Positions 17,799 to 26,727 of a stretch of 49,286 nt of DNA are shown here, piece after piece. The number at the start of each line of letters is the position of its first letter. Position 1 is the first letter of the stretch. The notes beneath the pieces were generated by a model. That model did not search any database. It was given only the letters and a program-made list of their open reading frames with translations, and had not been told where the DNA came from. A program made the translations under genes and the position numbers. The stretch lies in contig NZ_AMSH01000022.1 of assembly GCF_000300535.1 (NCBI RefSeq), positions 1 through 49,286 of the forward strand, in the 5' to 3' direction. This DNA comes from Bacillus xiamenensis (GTDB lineage: Bacteria > Bacillota > Bacilli > Bacillales > Bacillaceae).

Positions 17799-17821
17799 AG
17801 GCTACCTACCATTTTTACTAT

Positions 17822-17849
17822 ATTCACGATAGAGGGCGCATATTCCTTC
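17822..17849 (-). promoter_or_regulatory. Sigma-H-type promoter of spoVS
   Basis: The minus-strand -35 GAAGGAATA matches RnAGGAWWW fully. Twelve bases later, CGTGAAT matches the RnnGAAT -10 except for its first base. spoVS is a known sigma-H gene in B. subtilis. Confidence 0.6.
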
Positions 17850-17888
17850 TTTCTGATTAATATTTTGCTGAAATAAATATGTGAATAT

Positions 17889-18683
17889 TTATTCAAAGAA
17901 AATATGGTCATCATTTATCAAAATTCGATCAATTTTGACAGCTTTTTTCGACTGTTCGTCAATTTCTACGATCACTGCACTTAATGTCGTGCGACCTTCT
18001 GCAATTTCGAAACGAACTGGAAGACTTGTTTTGAATCGTTTAATGATTGTTTCTCGGTCAACCCCTAAAATGCCATCATAAGGACCTGTCATTCCAACAT
18101 CTGAAATATACGCAGTTCCTTTTGGCAATACGCGGTTATCGGCTGTTTGAACATGTGTATGCGTTCCAACGACACATGATGCACGGCCGTCTGTATACCA
18201 GCCCATCGCTTGCTTTTCACTTGTGGCTTCACCATGGAAATCAATAAAAATAAATGGTGTCCGTTTTGATGCTTCCGCAATGAGCTCATCTACTTTTTGA
18301 AACGGGCAGTCAATTGGCGGTAAAAATGTGCGGCCTTGCAGGTTGATGACAGCCAGCTCTTTTCCTTGTTTTTTAATAAAAGTGAGACCTTTCCCAGGCG
18401 TACCTTCCGGGAAATTAGCTGGACGAACAATATTGGCTGCGTCATCGATGAAATCAAAAATGTCTCTTTTGTCCCATGTATGGTTCCCCATCGTGAGCAC
18501 ATCAGCTCCTGATTGAAGCAGCTCGTGATAGATTTTCTCAGTGAGACCTTTTCCGTGAGCAGCATTTTCTCCATTCACAATGGTAAAGTGCGGCTGATAT
18601 TTTTTCTTTAGCTTTGGTAAGTATTCTTTTAGTGTATCTCTGCCAGGTGAACCGACGATATCTCCAACAAATAATATTTTCAT
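17889..18683 (-). CDS. ymdB: YmdB metallophosphoesterase (2',3'-cyclic-nucleotide phosphodiesterase)
   Basis: YmdB is a dinuclear-metal phosphoesterase that affects biofilm and motility switching and interacts functionally with RNase Y in B. subtilis. Metal motifs are visible: FVGDIVG (Asp), NGENAAHGKG, GNHTWDK (Asn-His), FIDFHGEATSEK (His), and GTHTHVQTAD (His-x-His). I choose the ATG giving MKILFVGD (264 aa, equal to B. subtilis) with AAAGGG ten bases upstream; the frame is open for 20 more codons without a ribosome site. It lies 68 bp after rny's terminator. Confidence 0.96.
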   Translation of the reverse strand: MKILFVGDIVGSPGRDTLKEYLPKLKKKYQPHFTIVNGENAAHGKGLTEKIYHELLQSGADVLTMGNHTWDKRDIFDFIDDAANIVRPANFPEGTPGKGLTFIKKQGKELAVINLQGRTFLPPIDCPFQKVDELIAEASKRTPFIFIDFHGEATSEKQAMGWYTDGRASCVVGTHTHVQTADNRVLPKGTAYISDVGMTGPYDGILGVDRETIIKRFKTSLPVRFEIAEGRTTLSAVIVEIDEQSKKAVKIDRILINDDHIFFE

Positions 18684-18751
18684 GCGCTTTGAACCCTTTC
18701 TCTTATAAAATGATCTTCTTATCAGTGTTGCATATTTACACAAAAAAATAA

Positions 18752-18772
18752 AGCGGCGCTAAGCGCACCGCT
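18752..18772 (-). terminator. Intrinsic terminator of rny
   Basis: AGCGG(T)GCGC/GCGCCGCT stem with one bulge and a TTA loop on the minus strand, then TTATTTTTTT. It starts right at the rny stop. Confidence 0.8.
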
Positions 18773-20335
18773 CTATTTTGCATACTCTACTGCGCGAGTT
18801 TCTCGAATGACCGTCACTTTAATGTGACCAGGGTAATCGAGCTCGTCCTCAATCCGCTTACGAATATCCCTTGCTAGACGGTGAGCTTCAAGATCATTAA
18901 TTGAATCTGGCTTCACCATAATACGTACTTCACGTCCAGCCTGTATCGCAAACGATTTTTCAACACCTTCATAAGATTCAGAGATATCTTCTAATTTCTC
19001 AAGTCTCCGAATGTAATTTTCAAGCGTCTCACTTCTTGCACCAGGGCGTGCTGCAGATAATGCATCAGCTGCCGCAACAAGAACAGCGATAATCGATGTC
19101 GGTTCTTGGTCACCGTGGTGAGATGCAATACTGTTGATGACAACAGGATGCTCTTTATATTTCGTCGCAAGCTCAACGCCAATTTCTACGTGGCTTCCTT
19201 CTACTTCATGATCAATGGCTTTTCCAATGTCATGCAGAAGACCTGCTCGTTTTGCAAGCTTTGCATCTTCTCCAAGCTCTGAAGCCATGAGACCTGCAAG
19301 ATGTGCAACCTCAATAGAATGCTTCAGGACATTTTGTCCATAACTTGTACGGAATTTTAAGCGACCGAGAATTTTGATGAGATCCGGATGCAGACCGTGA
19401 ACGCCAACTTCAAATGTCGTTTGCTCACCCATCTCGCGGATATAATCATCGACTTCACGGCGTGATTTTTCCACCATTTCTTCAATTCGTGCAGGATGAA
19501 TACGTCCATCCTGGACTAGCTTGTCCAGAGCTATCCTCGCTGTTTCACGTCGAATCGGATCAAAGCCCGATAAGATGACAGCTTCAGGTGTATCATCAAT
19601 GATTAGGTCAATACCTGTTAACGTTTCTAACGTACGGATATTTCGTCCTTCACGTCCGATAATACGACCTTTCATTTCATCATTTGGAAGATTGACTACA
19701 GATACCGTTGTTTCAGCTACATGATCAGCTGCACAACGCTGTAACGCAAGTGAAAGAATATTTTTCGCTTTTTTATCAGCCTCTTCTTTCGCCCGGTTTT
19801 CAGATTCTTTCGTCATGACTGCAATGTCGTGGGAAAGCTCATTTTCAACTTGATCCAGAATGATTTGTTTCGCTTCATCTCGAGTTAGACTAGAAATACG
19901 CTCCAACTCGGCTTTCTGCAAACGAATCATATCATCCACTTTGCTTTCCATCTCTTCAATATGTTGTTGTCGTTCATTCAGAGAATGATCTCTCTTCTCC
20001 AACAGGGACTCCCGTTTATCTAAAGATTCGTCCTTACGATCCAGATTTTCCTCTTTTTGAAGTAAACGGTTTTCTTGTCTTTGAAGCTCATTACGTCTTT
20101 CACGAACTTCTTGCTCCGCCTCTACACGAAACGAATGAATTTCATCTTTCGCTTCCAAGAGCGCTTCTTTCTTCAATGCTTCCGCATCACGCTTTGCATC
20201 CTCAACAATTTGTTCGGCCATGTTTCTTGCGCCGGATATTTTTGCTTCTGCAATGGTTTTACGAACAAAGTAGCCAACAACTAAACAGATTAGGCTCAGC
20301 AAAATGGAGATGATCGTAAACATCGTAGGCGACAT
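18773..20335 (-). CDS. rny: Ribonuclease Y
   Basis: RNase Y is the membrane-anchored endoribonuclease that starts bulk mRNA decay and is a partner of the degradosome-like network. A single N-terminal transmembrane segment (residues 6-24) is followed by a long coiled coil (about 30-200), a KH domain with [12 protein letters not shown], and an HD domain with [13 protein letters not shown] (the HD pair) and SHHGD. At 520 aa it is the expected size. AGGAGGTG lies five bases before the ATG. It has a TTGACA-17-TACAAT promoter 168 bp upstream and a structured leader. Confidence 0.98.
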   Translation of the reverse strand: MSPTMFTIISILLSLICLVVGYFVRKTIAEAKISGARNMAEQIVEDAKRDAEALKKEALLEAKDEIHSFRVEAEQEVRERRNELQRQENRLLQKEENLDRKDESLDKRESLLEKRDHSLNERQQHIEEMESKVDDMIRLQKAELERISSLTRDEAKQIILDQVENELSHDIAVMTKESENRAKEEADKKAKNILSLALQRCAADHVAETTVSVVNLPNDEMKGRIIGREGRNIRTLETLTGIDLIIDDTPEAVILSGFDPIRRETARIALDKLVQDGRIHPARIEEMVEKSRREVDDYIREMGEQTTFEVGVHGLHPDLIKILGRLKFRTSYGQNVLKHSIEVAHLAGLMASELGEDAKLAKRAGLLHDIGKAIDHEVEGSHVEIGVELATKYKEHPVVINSIASHHGDQEPTSIIAVLVAAADALSAARPGARSETLENYIRRLEKLEDISESYEGVEKSFAIQAGREVRIMVKPDSINDLEAHRLARDIRKRIEDELDYPGHIKVTVIRETRAVEYAK

Positions 20336-20425
20336 ATTTTCACCTCCTCTTGCTATGAACTTGGTTTTACAAATAAAGTGTCGGCATGTACATTGTTTTG
20401 TGTCTCAACATACAGGGCCTTCACA

Positions 20426-20447
20426 GGGAATGAGATCCTCACTGCCC
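20426..20447 (-). other. Hairpin in the rny 5' leader
   Basis: On the minus strand, GGG-C-AGTGAG-GAT-CTCATT-CCC folds with one bulge and one G-U pair. It is about 90 bp before the rny start within a leader of about 160 nt. The rest of the 20336-20611 gap shows no gene. Confidence 0.4.
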
Positions 20448-20503
20448 TTGTCAAGTTTAAATTAGTTATCAATCATGTTAAGAAAAACAAGTGATACATT
20501 CCC

Positions 20504-20532
20504 ATTGTAATTGTGTCGGAAATACTTGTCAA
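20504..20532 (-). promoter_or_regulatory. Sigma-A promoter of rny
   Basis: Minus-strand consensus TTGACA, 17-base spacer, then TACAAT (5 of 6). It is one of the strongest-looking vegetative promoters in the window. Confidence 0.75.
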
Positions 20533-20611
20533 GCTAGTCAGACTGAGGCGTAAGTCGTTATTTCAAGCAAAAACAGAACTTTCGACCCGCTAGCTGTCAT
20601 GTAATTGTAAA

Positions 20612-20637
20612 AAAAAGACGCTTTTCAGCGTCTTTTT
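20612..20637 (-). terminator. Intrinsic terminator of recA
   Basis: AAAAAGACGC/GCGTCTTTTT stem with a six-base loop, then a minus-strand T-run. It overlaps the recA stop codon at 20636. Confidence 0.9.
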
Positions 20638-21679
20638 AGTCATTAAATTCCAGTTCCTCTTGTCCTTCTTCTTCGGTTGGTTTCACACCGTTTGTATCCA
20701 AGCCATAGTGCTCCCTAATTTGCTCTTGAATCATGAGAAGGATATCTTTGTTTTCTTTTAGGAACTGTTTCGCATTTTCGCGGCCTTGTCCAAGACGTTC
20801 CTCTTGATAAGAATACCATGCACCACTCTTTTGTACGATATCTAGTTCGCTTCCAAGGTCGATGATTTCTCCCTCTTTTGAGATTCCTTCACCGTACATA
20901 ATATCTACTTCCGCAACACGGAATGGCGGTGCCACTTTGTTTTTTACGACTTTAATTCTCGTTTTATTCCCCATAATGTCGTTGCCTTGTTTCAGCTGTT
21001 CAGCACGGCGTACTTCTAAACGAACAGACGAATAGAACTTCAGTGCACGTCCACCAGGTGTTGTTTCAGGATTACCGAACATAACCCCTACTTTTTCACG
21101 AATTTGGTTAATAAAGATCGCAATGGTTTTCGATTTGTTGATGGCACCTGACAGTTTACGAAGGGCTTGAGACATTAAACGCGCTTGAAGACCGACGTGT
21201 GAATCTCCCATATCTCCTTCGATCTCTGCTTTTGGTACAAGAGCAGCTACTGAGTCAATGACAACAATATCAACTGCACCACTGCGGACAAGTGCTTCTG
21301 CAATTTCCAGTGCTTGTTCTCCTGTATCCGGCTGAGAAAGCAACAGCTCATCAATGTTGACACCTAGTTTTTTAGCATAAACTGGATCTAGCGCATGCTC
21401 TGCATCGATAAACGCAGCTTGTCCTCCCTGCTGCTGAACCTCAGCAATTGCATGAAGTGCTACTGTCGTTTTACCAGAACTCTCTGGACCATATACTTCA
21501 ATAATACGGCCGCGAGGATACCCACCTATTCCAAGCGCAGTATCAAGTGCTAACGAACCACTTGGTACTGTTGAAATATGTGTATCTGTTTGCTCTCCTA
21601 GTTTCATAATAGAGCCTTTACCAAACTGTTTTTCTATTTGTTTAAGAGCCATATCTAAGGCTGCTTGACGATCACTCAT
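20636..21679 (-). CDS. recA: Recombinase RecA
   Basis: RecA forms the nucleoprotein filament for homologous recombination and triggers LexA self-cleavage. It shows the N-terminal polymerisation helix ([19 protein letters not shown]), Walker [10 protein letters not shown], Walker [11 protein letters not shown], loop L1 [10 protein letters not shown], and loop L2 region [20 protein letters not shown]. The 347-aa length is as expected, with an acidic tail. AAAGGAGG precedes the ATG. The promoter is TTGGCA-17-TATAGT with a LexA box just upstream, so it is SOS-induced. It is preceded by cinA in the same direction. Confidence 0.98.
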   Translation of the reverse strand: MSDRQAALDMALKQIEKQFGKGSIMKLGEQTDTHISTVPSGSLALDTALGIGGYPRGRIIEVYGPESSGKTTVALHAIAEVQQQGGQAAFIDAEHALDPVYAKKLGVNIDELLLSQPDTGEQALEIAEALVRSGAVDIVVIDSVAALVPKAEIEGDMGDSHVGLQARLMSQALRKLSGAINKSKTIAIFINQIREKVGVMFGNPETTPGGRALKFYSSVRLEVRRAEQLKQGNDIMGNKTRIKVVKNKVAPPFRVAEVDIMYGEGISKEGEIIDLGSELDIVQKSGAWYSYQEERLGQGRENAKQFLKENKDILLMIQEQIREHYGLDTNGVKPTEEEGQEELEFND

Positions 21680-21715
21680 TCTATTGTTTCCTCCTTTATC
21701 AATTCCACTATCTAT

Positions 21716-21744
21716 ACTATACCTTGTTTTACGTCATTTGCCAA
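21716..21744 (-). promoter_or_regulatory. Sigma-A promoter of recA
   Basis: Minus-strand TTGGCA, 17-base spacer, TATAGT, with the -10 about 37 bp before the recA start. Confidence 0.75.
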
Positions 21745-21752
21745 GAAAAAAT

Positions 21753-21766
21753 CGAACACATATTCG
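21753..21766 (-). promoter_or_regulatory. LexA (SOS) box of recA
   Basis: CGAACACATATTCG on the plus strand is a 14-bp match to CGAAC-N4-GTTCG with one mismatch. It lies 8 bp upstream of the recA -35. Long A and T tracts flank it on both sides, so the same DNA also folds as AAAAAATCGAA/TTCGATTTTTT and could end cinA transcripts. Confidence 0.8.
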
Positions 21767-21857
21767 ATTTTTTTATTGGCAGATGATTTAAGAAAAGTGC
21801 TGTTTCTATTAGAAAAAATGCTCTTTTATAAAGGAGTAAACCTAGTAAAAAACAAAA

Positions 21858-23108
21858 TTAACTCTCTTTTAATAATTTGAGGAGGTGATGCAGACCATAT
21901 TTCACAGCACGCTTGCGAATACCTGATCGACTGCCTGTAAACATCCATTCAAACACATCTGTCTGATCTTTTGTGGATAGCCCAATGAACACTTTTCCAA
22001 CAGGCTGTCCTTCTTGGGTATCAGGGCCTGCTACACCCGTAAAGCTAATACCAATATCACTTCCGGTCAGCTTTCTAACCCCTTCAGCGAGCTCTAAAGC
22101 ACACTCTTTGCTGACAGCACCATGAGAAGATAACGTTTCCTCCCGGCAGCCGAGCACCTGCTGCTTGACTTGATTTGTGTAACAAACGACACTGCCGCGC
22201 AAAATCGACGATGCGCCTTCAAGATCGGTCAGCCATTCAGAAAACATGCCGCCAGTCAGGCTTTCAGCCGCTGCCACTGTTTTCCCTTGTTCGTGCAATG
22301 CTTTGGACGCTTCACGGACAAGGGATGTATCACCATATCCGTAGAAGTACTCGCCAACCCGCTCTAAAATTTGTGCTTCTGTTTCTTTTAACAGACGCTC
22401 CGTTTCTTGTTCATCCTCATGCTTGGCTGTAAGCCTCAAGGTCACTTCCCCGTCACCTGCCAGCGGTGCAATCGTTGGGTTGGTCTGAGCATCAATTAAA
22501 TCTTCAAGGTCTGTTTCAAGCTGAGATTCACCGATGCCGAAGAAACGCAGGACGACAGACACAATTTTTTCCTTCAAGCCGAGTTTCTCAGAAATAAGCG
22601 GCTTTGCTTCGTTTTCAAACATCGGATGTAGTTCACTTGGCGGTCCAGGAAGCAGGATATAAAACGTATCTCCTTCTTGAATAAACATACCTGGTGCCAT
22701 TCCGAAGCGATTGGCAAGAACATCAGAACCCTCTAAAACGAGTGCCTGCTTCCGGTTGTTCGGAGACATATCACGTCCGGTTTTTCTGAAGTAATCTTGG
22801 ATTGATTCAAATGCTTCTTCATTTAGTACAAGCTCTTTGCCGAGCGTATTTGCAATGGTTTCTTTTGTTAAATCATCTTTAGTTGGTCCAAGACCACCTG
22901 AGAAGATAATAAAATTAGATCTTTCCTGCGCCACTTGAATGGCCTGTTTTAAACGCTCTGGATTGTCACCAACGGCTGTGTGGTAATAAACATTCACACC
23001 CATTTCAGCTAGCTGTTTGCTGATAAATTGTGCATTCGTATTCGTAATTTGCCCTAGCAAAAGTTCAGAACCGACTGCAATAATTTCTGCTTTTCTCTCT
23101 GACTTCAA
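21858..23108 (-). CDS. cinA: Competence/damage-inducible protein CinA
   Basis: CinA has an N-terminal molybdopterin-binding-like domain ([36 protein letters not shown]) and a C-terminal nicotinamide-nucleotide amidase-type domain ([37 protein letters not shown]). It is thought to act in nucleotide salvage and is part of the competence regulon with recA in B. subtilis. The GTG at 23117 sits on top of the ribosome site, so I choose TTG at 23108, ten bases after AAGGA; that gives 416 aa, the B. subtilis length. It lies 16 bp after pgsA and upstream of recA. Confidence 0.95.
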   Translation of the reverse strand: MKSERKAEIIAVGSELLLGQITNTNAQFISKQLAEMGVNVYYHTAVGDNPERLKQAIQVAQERSNFIIFSGGLGPTKDDLTKETIANTLGKELVLNEEAFESIQDYFRKTGRDMSPNNRKQALVLEGSDVLANRFGMAPGMFIQEGDTFYILLPGPPSELHPMFENEAKPLISEKLGLKEKIVSVVLRFFGIGESQLETDLEDLIDAQTNPTIAPLAGDGEVTLRLTAKHEDEQETERLLKETEAQILERVGEYFYGYGDTSLVREASKALHEQGKTVAAAESLTGGMFSEWLTDLEGASSILRGSVVCYTNQVKQQVLGCREETLSSHGAVSKECALELAEGVRKLTGSDIGISFTGVAGPDTQEGQPVGKVFIGLSTKDQTDVFEWMFTGSRSGIRKRAVKYGLHHLLKLLKES

Positions 23109-23124
23109 AGCGTACACGTCCTTT

Positions 23125-23706
23125 TTAATTAGAATTCTTTAAAGCTTCCCAGTTTTTCGCAAAGTAATCCCAGCCTGAGACAACAGTGAAGAACACCGCT
23201 ACCCACATCGCAAGATCACCAAACGGGAATGATACAAGTTCAAACGGCAGGTTATGCAATAGAAGTGCTGAAATCGCAATGATTTGCGCCCACGTCTTCA
23301 CTTTTCCAAGCATATTGGCCGCTACCACTTCACCGCCTCCAGCTAAAACGAGCCTTAGACCCGTTACGGCAAATTCACGGCTAATGATTACAATCGCCAT
23401 CCAAGCCGGAGTAAGGTTGTACTGAACAAGTATAATTAAAGCCGCTGAAACAAGCAATTTATCTGCAAGCGGATCTAAAAATTTACCAAAGTTTGTTACT
23501 AGATTGAGTTTACGGGCATAGTAACCATCAATCCAATCGGTTGTAGAAGCCACTATAAACAAGATCGCTCCGACAAGGTGAGTCACTTCAATGCTGACGT
23601 CACCAAAGCGTGCAACACCCCAGTCTAAAGGAGCGAGCATAATGATCATAAACACAGGGATCAAGGCGATCCTAGAAAGCGTAATTTTATTCGGTAAGTT
23701 AAACAT
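23125..23706 (-). CDS. pgsA: CDP-diacylglycerol-glycerol-3-phosphate 3-phosphatidyltransferase
   Basis: PgsA makes phosphatidylglycerol phosphate, the committed step to phosphatidylglycerol and lipoteichoic acid precursors. The CDP-alcohol phosphotransferase motif is complete: [20 protein letters not shown], then LDPLADKLL (D-x2-D-G-x2-A-R-x8-G-x3-D-x3-D). About six membrane segments are seen. The ATG at 23706 ([12 protein letters not shown]) has GGAGG ten bases upstream and gives 193 aa as in B. subtilis. It is essential in B. subtilis. It is followed by cinA, after a terminator that closes rodZ. Confidence 0.96.
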   Translation of the reverse strand: MFNLPNKITLSRIALIPVFMIIMLAPLDWGVARFGDVSIEVTHLVGAILFIVASTTDWIDGYYARKLNLVTNFGKFLDPLADKLLVSAALIILVQYNLTPAWMAIVIISREFAVTGLRLVLAGGGEVVAANMLGKVKTWAQIIAISALLLHNLPFELVSFPFGDLAMWVAVFFTVVSGWDYFAKNWEALKNSN

Positions 23707-23760
23707 GAATTCCAATCCTCCAATAAAGCATTTTTTATGTATTTAATAGTAGGAACAAAA

Positions 23761-23793
23761 GAAAAGTCATCTACTTGCTTAAGATGACTTTTC
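23761..23793 (-). terminator. Intrinsic terminator of rodZ-like gene
   Basis: Perfect 12-bp stem GAAAAGTCATCT/AGATGACTTTTC overlapping the last codons of the gene, then a minus-strand TTTTCTTTTG tail. Confidence 0.75.
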
Positions 23794-24693
23794 CTTTCCT
23801 TTATTCACAATCACAATGTTCTGTGTCATGGTGTTCTTAGGGTCTAATTCGTACTTCAGCTTCTCGTCATTGACCTTTATGTCAATCCCAGTCGCGTTCC
23901 CTAGGCGGATATCCACCTGAGAGAGCTTAGTTATATCTGTTTTAAACGAATCACCGTCTTTTAGTTCACCCATCTTGAGCACGTTGCCAGATTCGTCTCT
24001 CACACGAAACCACGAAGCCTGAGTGGCAGAAATGGTTAATTCCATGTCCTCTGCACCTGATACTTCATACGTTGTCGTTGATCCTTCTGTATTCGTCGCT
24101 TTCAAAGAAACAGCTTCATCGTCTTTTGATGACTCATCTTTAGAAGAATCGTCTTTTGTGGATGTGCTTTCTTGATCCTCTGACGAAGATTTTTCTTTTT
24201 TCTTTTGGTCCTTTGCAAGTGATGAATCTTTAGACACTTCATATTTAGATTCAGATTGCTGCGGAGCCGTCTGATTATTTTTCTGACCACTGTCATGGTT
24301 GACCGCTTGCACGATCACATAGATAATGGCGATGACGACAAGGATGCCTCCAATGATTAAAATCGTCGGGAGTAGCTCCAGCACCTTTGAGGCAGGCTTT
24401 GGCAGCTCTCTTTGCGGCTTAATATTGGATAATGTATCAGACACTTCATCGTTATACATGCTTGGTACATCTTTACGAAATTCTTCGAACAATTGTTCAG
24501 GGTTAAGTCCAACGGCTTCGGCATATTGTTTAATAAACGCTCTGACGTAAAATTTACCTGGAATAATATCATAGTTTCCTTGTTCGATTGCTAGCAAGTA
24601 GCGCTTTTGGATTTTGGTTGCCGCCATCAGATCCTCCAGCGACATCCCTTTTTCCTCTCTGGCCTCAACGAGCCGTTTTCCCAATTCAGTCAA
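23779..24693 (-). CDS. ymfM: RodZ-family cell-shape protein (YmfM)
   Basis: A membrane protein linked to MreB and cell shape. It has an N-terminal Xre/Cro-type helix-turn-helix (residues 5-70: LGKRLVEAREEKGMSLEDL, ATKIQKRYLLAIEQGNY), one transmembrane segment (near 105-127, TILIIGGILVVIAIIYVIV), a low-complexity Ser/Lys/Asp/Glu linker (about 135-195) and a C-terminal DUF4115-like domain (ITATQASWFRVRDESG type). It is 304 aa from TTG at 24693, which lies six bases after AGGTG; the GTG at 24702 overlaps that site. The linker is highly charged and repetitive (KDDSSKDESSKDDE). It adjoins ymfK and precedes pgsA. Confidence 0.9.
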   Translation of the reverse strand: MTELGKRLVEAREEKGMSLEDLMAATKIQKRYLLAIEQGNYDIIPGKFYVRAFIKQYAEAVGLNPEQLFEEFRKDVPSMYNDEVSDTLSNIKPQRELPKPASKVLELLPTILIIGGILVVIAIIYVIVQAVNHDSGQKNNQTAPQQSESKYEVSKDSSLAKDQKKKEKSSSEDQESTSTKDDSSKDESSKDDEAVSLKATNTEGSTTTYEVSGAEDMELTISATQASWFRVRDESGNVLKMGELKDGDSFKTDITKLSQVDIRLGNATGIDIKVNDEKLKYELDPKNTMTQNIVIVNKGKEKSS

Positions 24694-24716
24694 AACAAAC
24701 ACCTACCATTACCATA

Positions 24717-25508
24717 TTAAAAATCGAAGCCAGAAAAACCAGAATGATCAAACACTTGTGGTTCTTCAGCGTGCTCATATGTAATTTCTTCGTCTGCACT
24801 ATTACGCAGTTCAATGATATAGTCGAAATCATCCATTGTATATTCTGAATTTTGAATAAAGATATCTGGATGCTCCACCACTTTTGTTGCAGGCAGTCTC
24901 ATAATTTCTCTTAGAAGCTGCAAGTGCTTCTCAGAACCTCGTCTTGTCGACACAATCCCATCAATGATAAAGACGTTATCTGGGCTGTATTCATCTGCAA
25001 TCAGCTGACTTCGGATCGTCTGTTTCAAGAGAGTAGACGACACAAACAGCCATCTCTTGCTTGCACATACACTTGAAGCAACAATTGATTCTGTTTTTCC
25101 AACCCGCGGCATTCCGCGAATGCCAATCAATTTATGTCCTTCTTTTTTAAATAGCTCAGCCATAAAATCAACAAGCAGACCAAGCTCGTCCCTTTCAAAA
25201 CGGAACGTCTTTTTGTCATCAGCATCCCGCTGTATGTATCTTCCATGACGAACGGCTAAGCGGTCACGAAGTTTTGGCTGTCTTAATTTTGTTACTTTTA
25301 TCGTTTCCATTGTATTTAAAATTGATTCAAGGCGCTTAATTTGATCTGTGTGGTCACAGCGCAGAAGCATTCCGCGTCTTGATACATCAACACCATTAAT
25401 TGTCACAATATTAATTGAAAGCATCCCCATTAAAGAAGAAATGTCTCCTAAAAGTCCGGGACGGTTGACCTGTATCTCATATTCAAAATACCATTCGAGC
25501 TTTGCCAA
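24717..25508 (-). CDS. ymfK: YmfK, ACT-domain plus P-loop protein (DUF3388)
   Basis: A 263-aa protein almost identical in layout to B. subtilis YmfK. The N-terminus resembles an ACT-type regulatory domain (YEIQVNRPGLLGDISSLMGM). A P-loop-like GIRGMPRVGKTES (about residues 128-140) follows, and the C-terminal part is acidic and ends SGFSGFDF. The function is not established to my knowledge. The P-loop suggests nucleotide binding. Start ATG with GGGGG seven bases upstream. It is the first gene of a likely ymfK-rodZ unit and is preceded by ymfJ's terminator. Confidence 0.9.
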   Translation of the reverse strand: MAKLEWYFEYEIQVNRPGLLGDISSLMGMLSINIVTINGVDVSRRGMLLRCDHTDQIKRLESILNTMETIKVTKLRQPKLRDRLAVRHGRYIQRDADDKKTFRFERDELGLLVDFMAELFKKEGHKLIGIRGMPRVGKTESIVASSVCASKRWLFVSSTLLKQTIRSQLIADEYSPDNVFIIDGIVSTRRGSEKHLQLLREIMRLPATKVVEHPDIFIQNSEYTMDDFDYIIELRNSADEEITYEHAEEPQVFDHSGFSGFDF

Positions 25509-25606
25509 ATGATATTACCCCCTTCATTGTGGCAAATTTTTACCTTCCTTTATCATAAAGCATTTTCACATTTTTAGAAAGCACAATGTTGTGAATCGGT
25601 TAAAAT

Positions 25607-25636
25607 AAAAAGAGAGGCACAAACGCCCCCCTTTTT
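25607..25636 (-). terminator. Intrinsic terminator of ymfJ
   Basis: AAAAAGAGAGGC pairs with GCCCCCCTTTTT through some G-U pairs on the minus strand, then TTTTTATTTT. It is three bases after the ymfJ stop. Confidence 0.65.
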
Positions 25637-25638
25637 GT

Positions 25639-25896
25639 TTAGTGTGAGCTATTATTTTCAACCAGCTTGACCATCATGTTTGCAATGGCACGCTGCTCAT
25701 CTTCTGATGCAACGCTCCAAAGGTCAGCAAGTACTCTTTCCTGCTCGTTCTTTGCCTCGACTTCATTAGCCAGATATCCGCCAATTTCATACGCAAGGTG
25801 ATTGATTGTATCATCTGATAAACCTTTATCCTGTGCATGATTTAAACGGTCACCTAAAAAGTTTTTCCAATGGTCCCAGCTCTCAAGTACAGACAT
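25639..25896 (-). CDS. ymfJ: YmfJ, DUF3243 small protein
   Basis: An 85-aa helical, acidic protein of the DUF3243 family (MSVLESWDHWKNFLGDRLNHA, GYLANEVEAKNEQER, ANMMVKLV). No enzymatic motif or membrane segment is visible. GGAGG precedes the ATG by about 5-6 bases. It sits between ymfI and ymfK in the same order as in B. subtilis. Function unknown. Confidence 0.88.
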   Translation of the reverse strand: MSVLESWDHWKNFLGDRLNHAQDKGLSDDTINHLAYEIGGYLANEVEAKNEQERVLADLWSVASEDEQRAIANMMVKLVENNSSH

Positions 25897-25969
25897 GTCG
25901 ATTCCTCCATTCGAAAAGATGAATTACAGCCATAGCTTTTGTCATGGAGAGACGAATTATACACGTTTT

Positions 25970-26698
25970 TTAACAGTACCAGCCGCCATTCACTGATAAT
26001 ATTTGACCCGTGATATAACTTGACTGTTTTGAGGCGAGAAACCAAATGACCTCTGCTATCTCTTCAGGTGCTGCAAGACGGCCGAGTGGAATCTCTTCTT
26101 TCAGCATTGAAAGGTCCTCTTGCGTGAAGCTTTGCATCATATCAGTCTGAACAGCCCCTGGTGAGACCGCATTTGCTCTAATTCCACTTGGGGCAAGCTC
26201 TTTTGCGAGTCCTTTTATAAAGGCATTTTGCGCACCTTTGACCATGCTGTACAGCACTTCACACGATGCACCTGTTTCTCCCCATATTGAGCTAACCGCA
26301 ATAATGTGACCTGCCTTTTTTTGAATCATTGAAGGCAATAAAGATTGGGTTAGCTCATAAGGACTTGTAACATGAAGCTGCACCATGCTGGCTAGAACTT
26401 CTTTTTCTGTATCTGTCACCAATCCGACATGACTTTTCCCGCTATTTAAAATAAGAATATCTGGACATACCGGCAGACGGCTGACAATCTCAGCTGCTCC
26501 GCCTGTTTTGGCTAAATCCGCTTGAACGACGTGCGTCTCTATTTTATATGCTTCTTCCAAATGAGCGGAAAGATGAACTGCTGCTTGTTCATTTTGGTGA
26601 TAATGGAGTATCAGATGGCAGCCTTCTTGGGCAAGCTTTTTGGCCGCCGCCTGCCCAATCCCGCCACTGGCACCCGTAATCAGCGCCCAACGACTCAT
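25970..26698 (-). CDS. ymfI: Short-chain dehydrogenase/reductase YmfI (FabG-like)
   Basis: A 242-aa classical SDR. Cofactor motif TGASGGIGQAAAK, NSG in the NNAG position, catalytic Ser in AVSSIWGETG, and Tyr-Lys in CEVLYSMVKGA, followed by PGAVQTDM. It resembles 3-oxoacyl-ACP reductases, but the real substrate is not known; B. subtilis ymfI has been linked to biofilm phenotypes. It lies 29 bp behind the first MMPL transporter gene here, so it may now be co-transcribed with the MarR-MMPL unit, unlike in B. subtilis where ymfH precedes it. Confidence 0.92.
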   Translation of the reverse strand: MSRWALITGASGGIGQAAAKKLAQEGCHLILHYHQNEQAAVHLSAHLEEAYKIETHVVQADLAKTGGAAEIVSRLPVCPDILILNSGKSHVGLVTDTEKEVLASMVQLHVTSPYELTQSLLPSMIQKKAGHIIAVSSIWGETGASCEVLYSMVKGAQNAFIKGLAKELAPSGIRANAVSPGAVQTDMMQSFTQEDLSMLKEEIPLGRLAAPEEIAEVIWFLASKQSSYITGQILSVNGGWYC

Positions 26699-26727
26699 AC
26701 ATTGTTCCTACTTTCTTTATGGAATAC

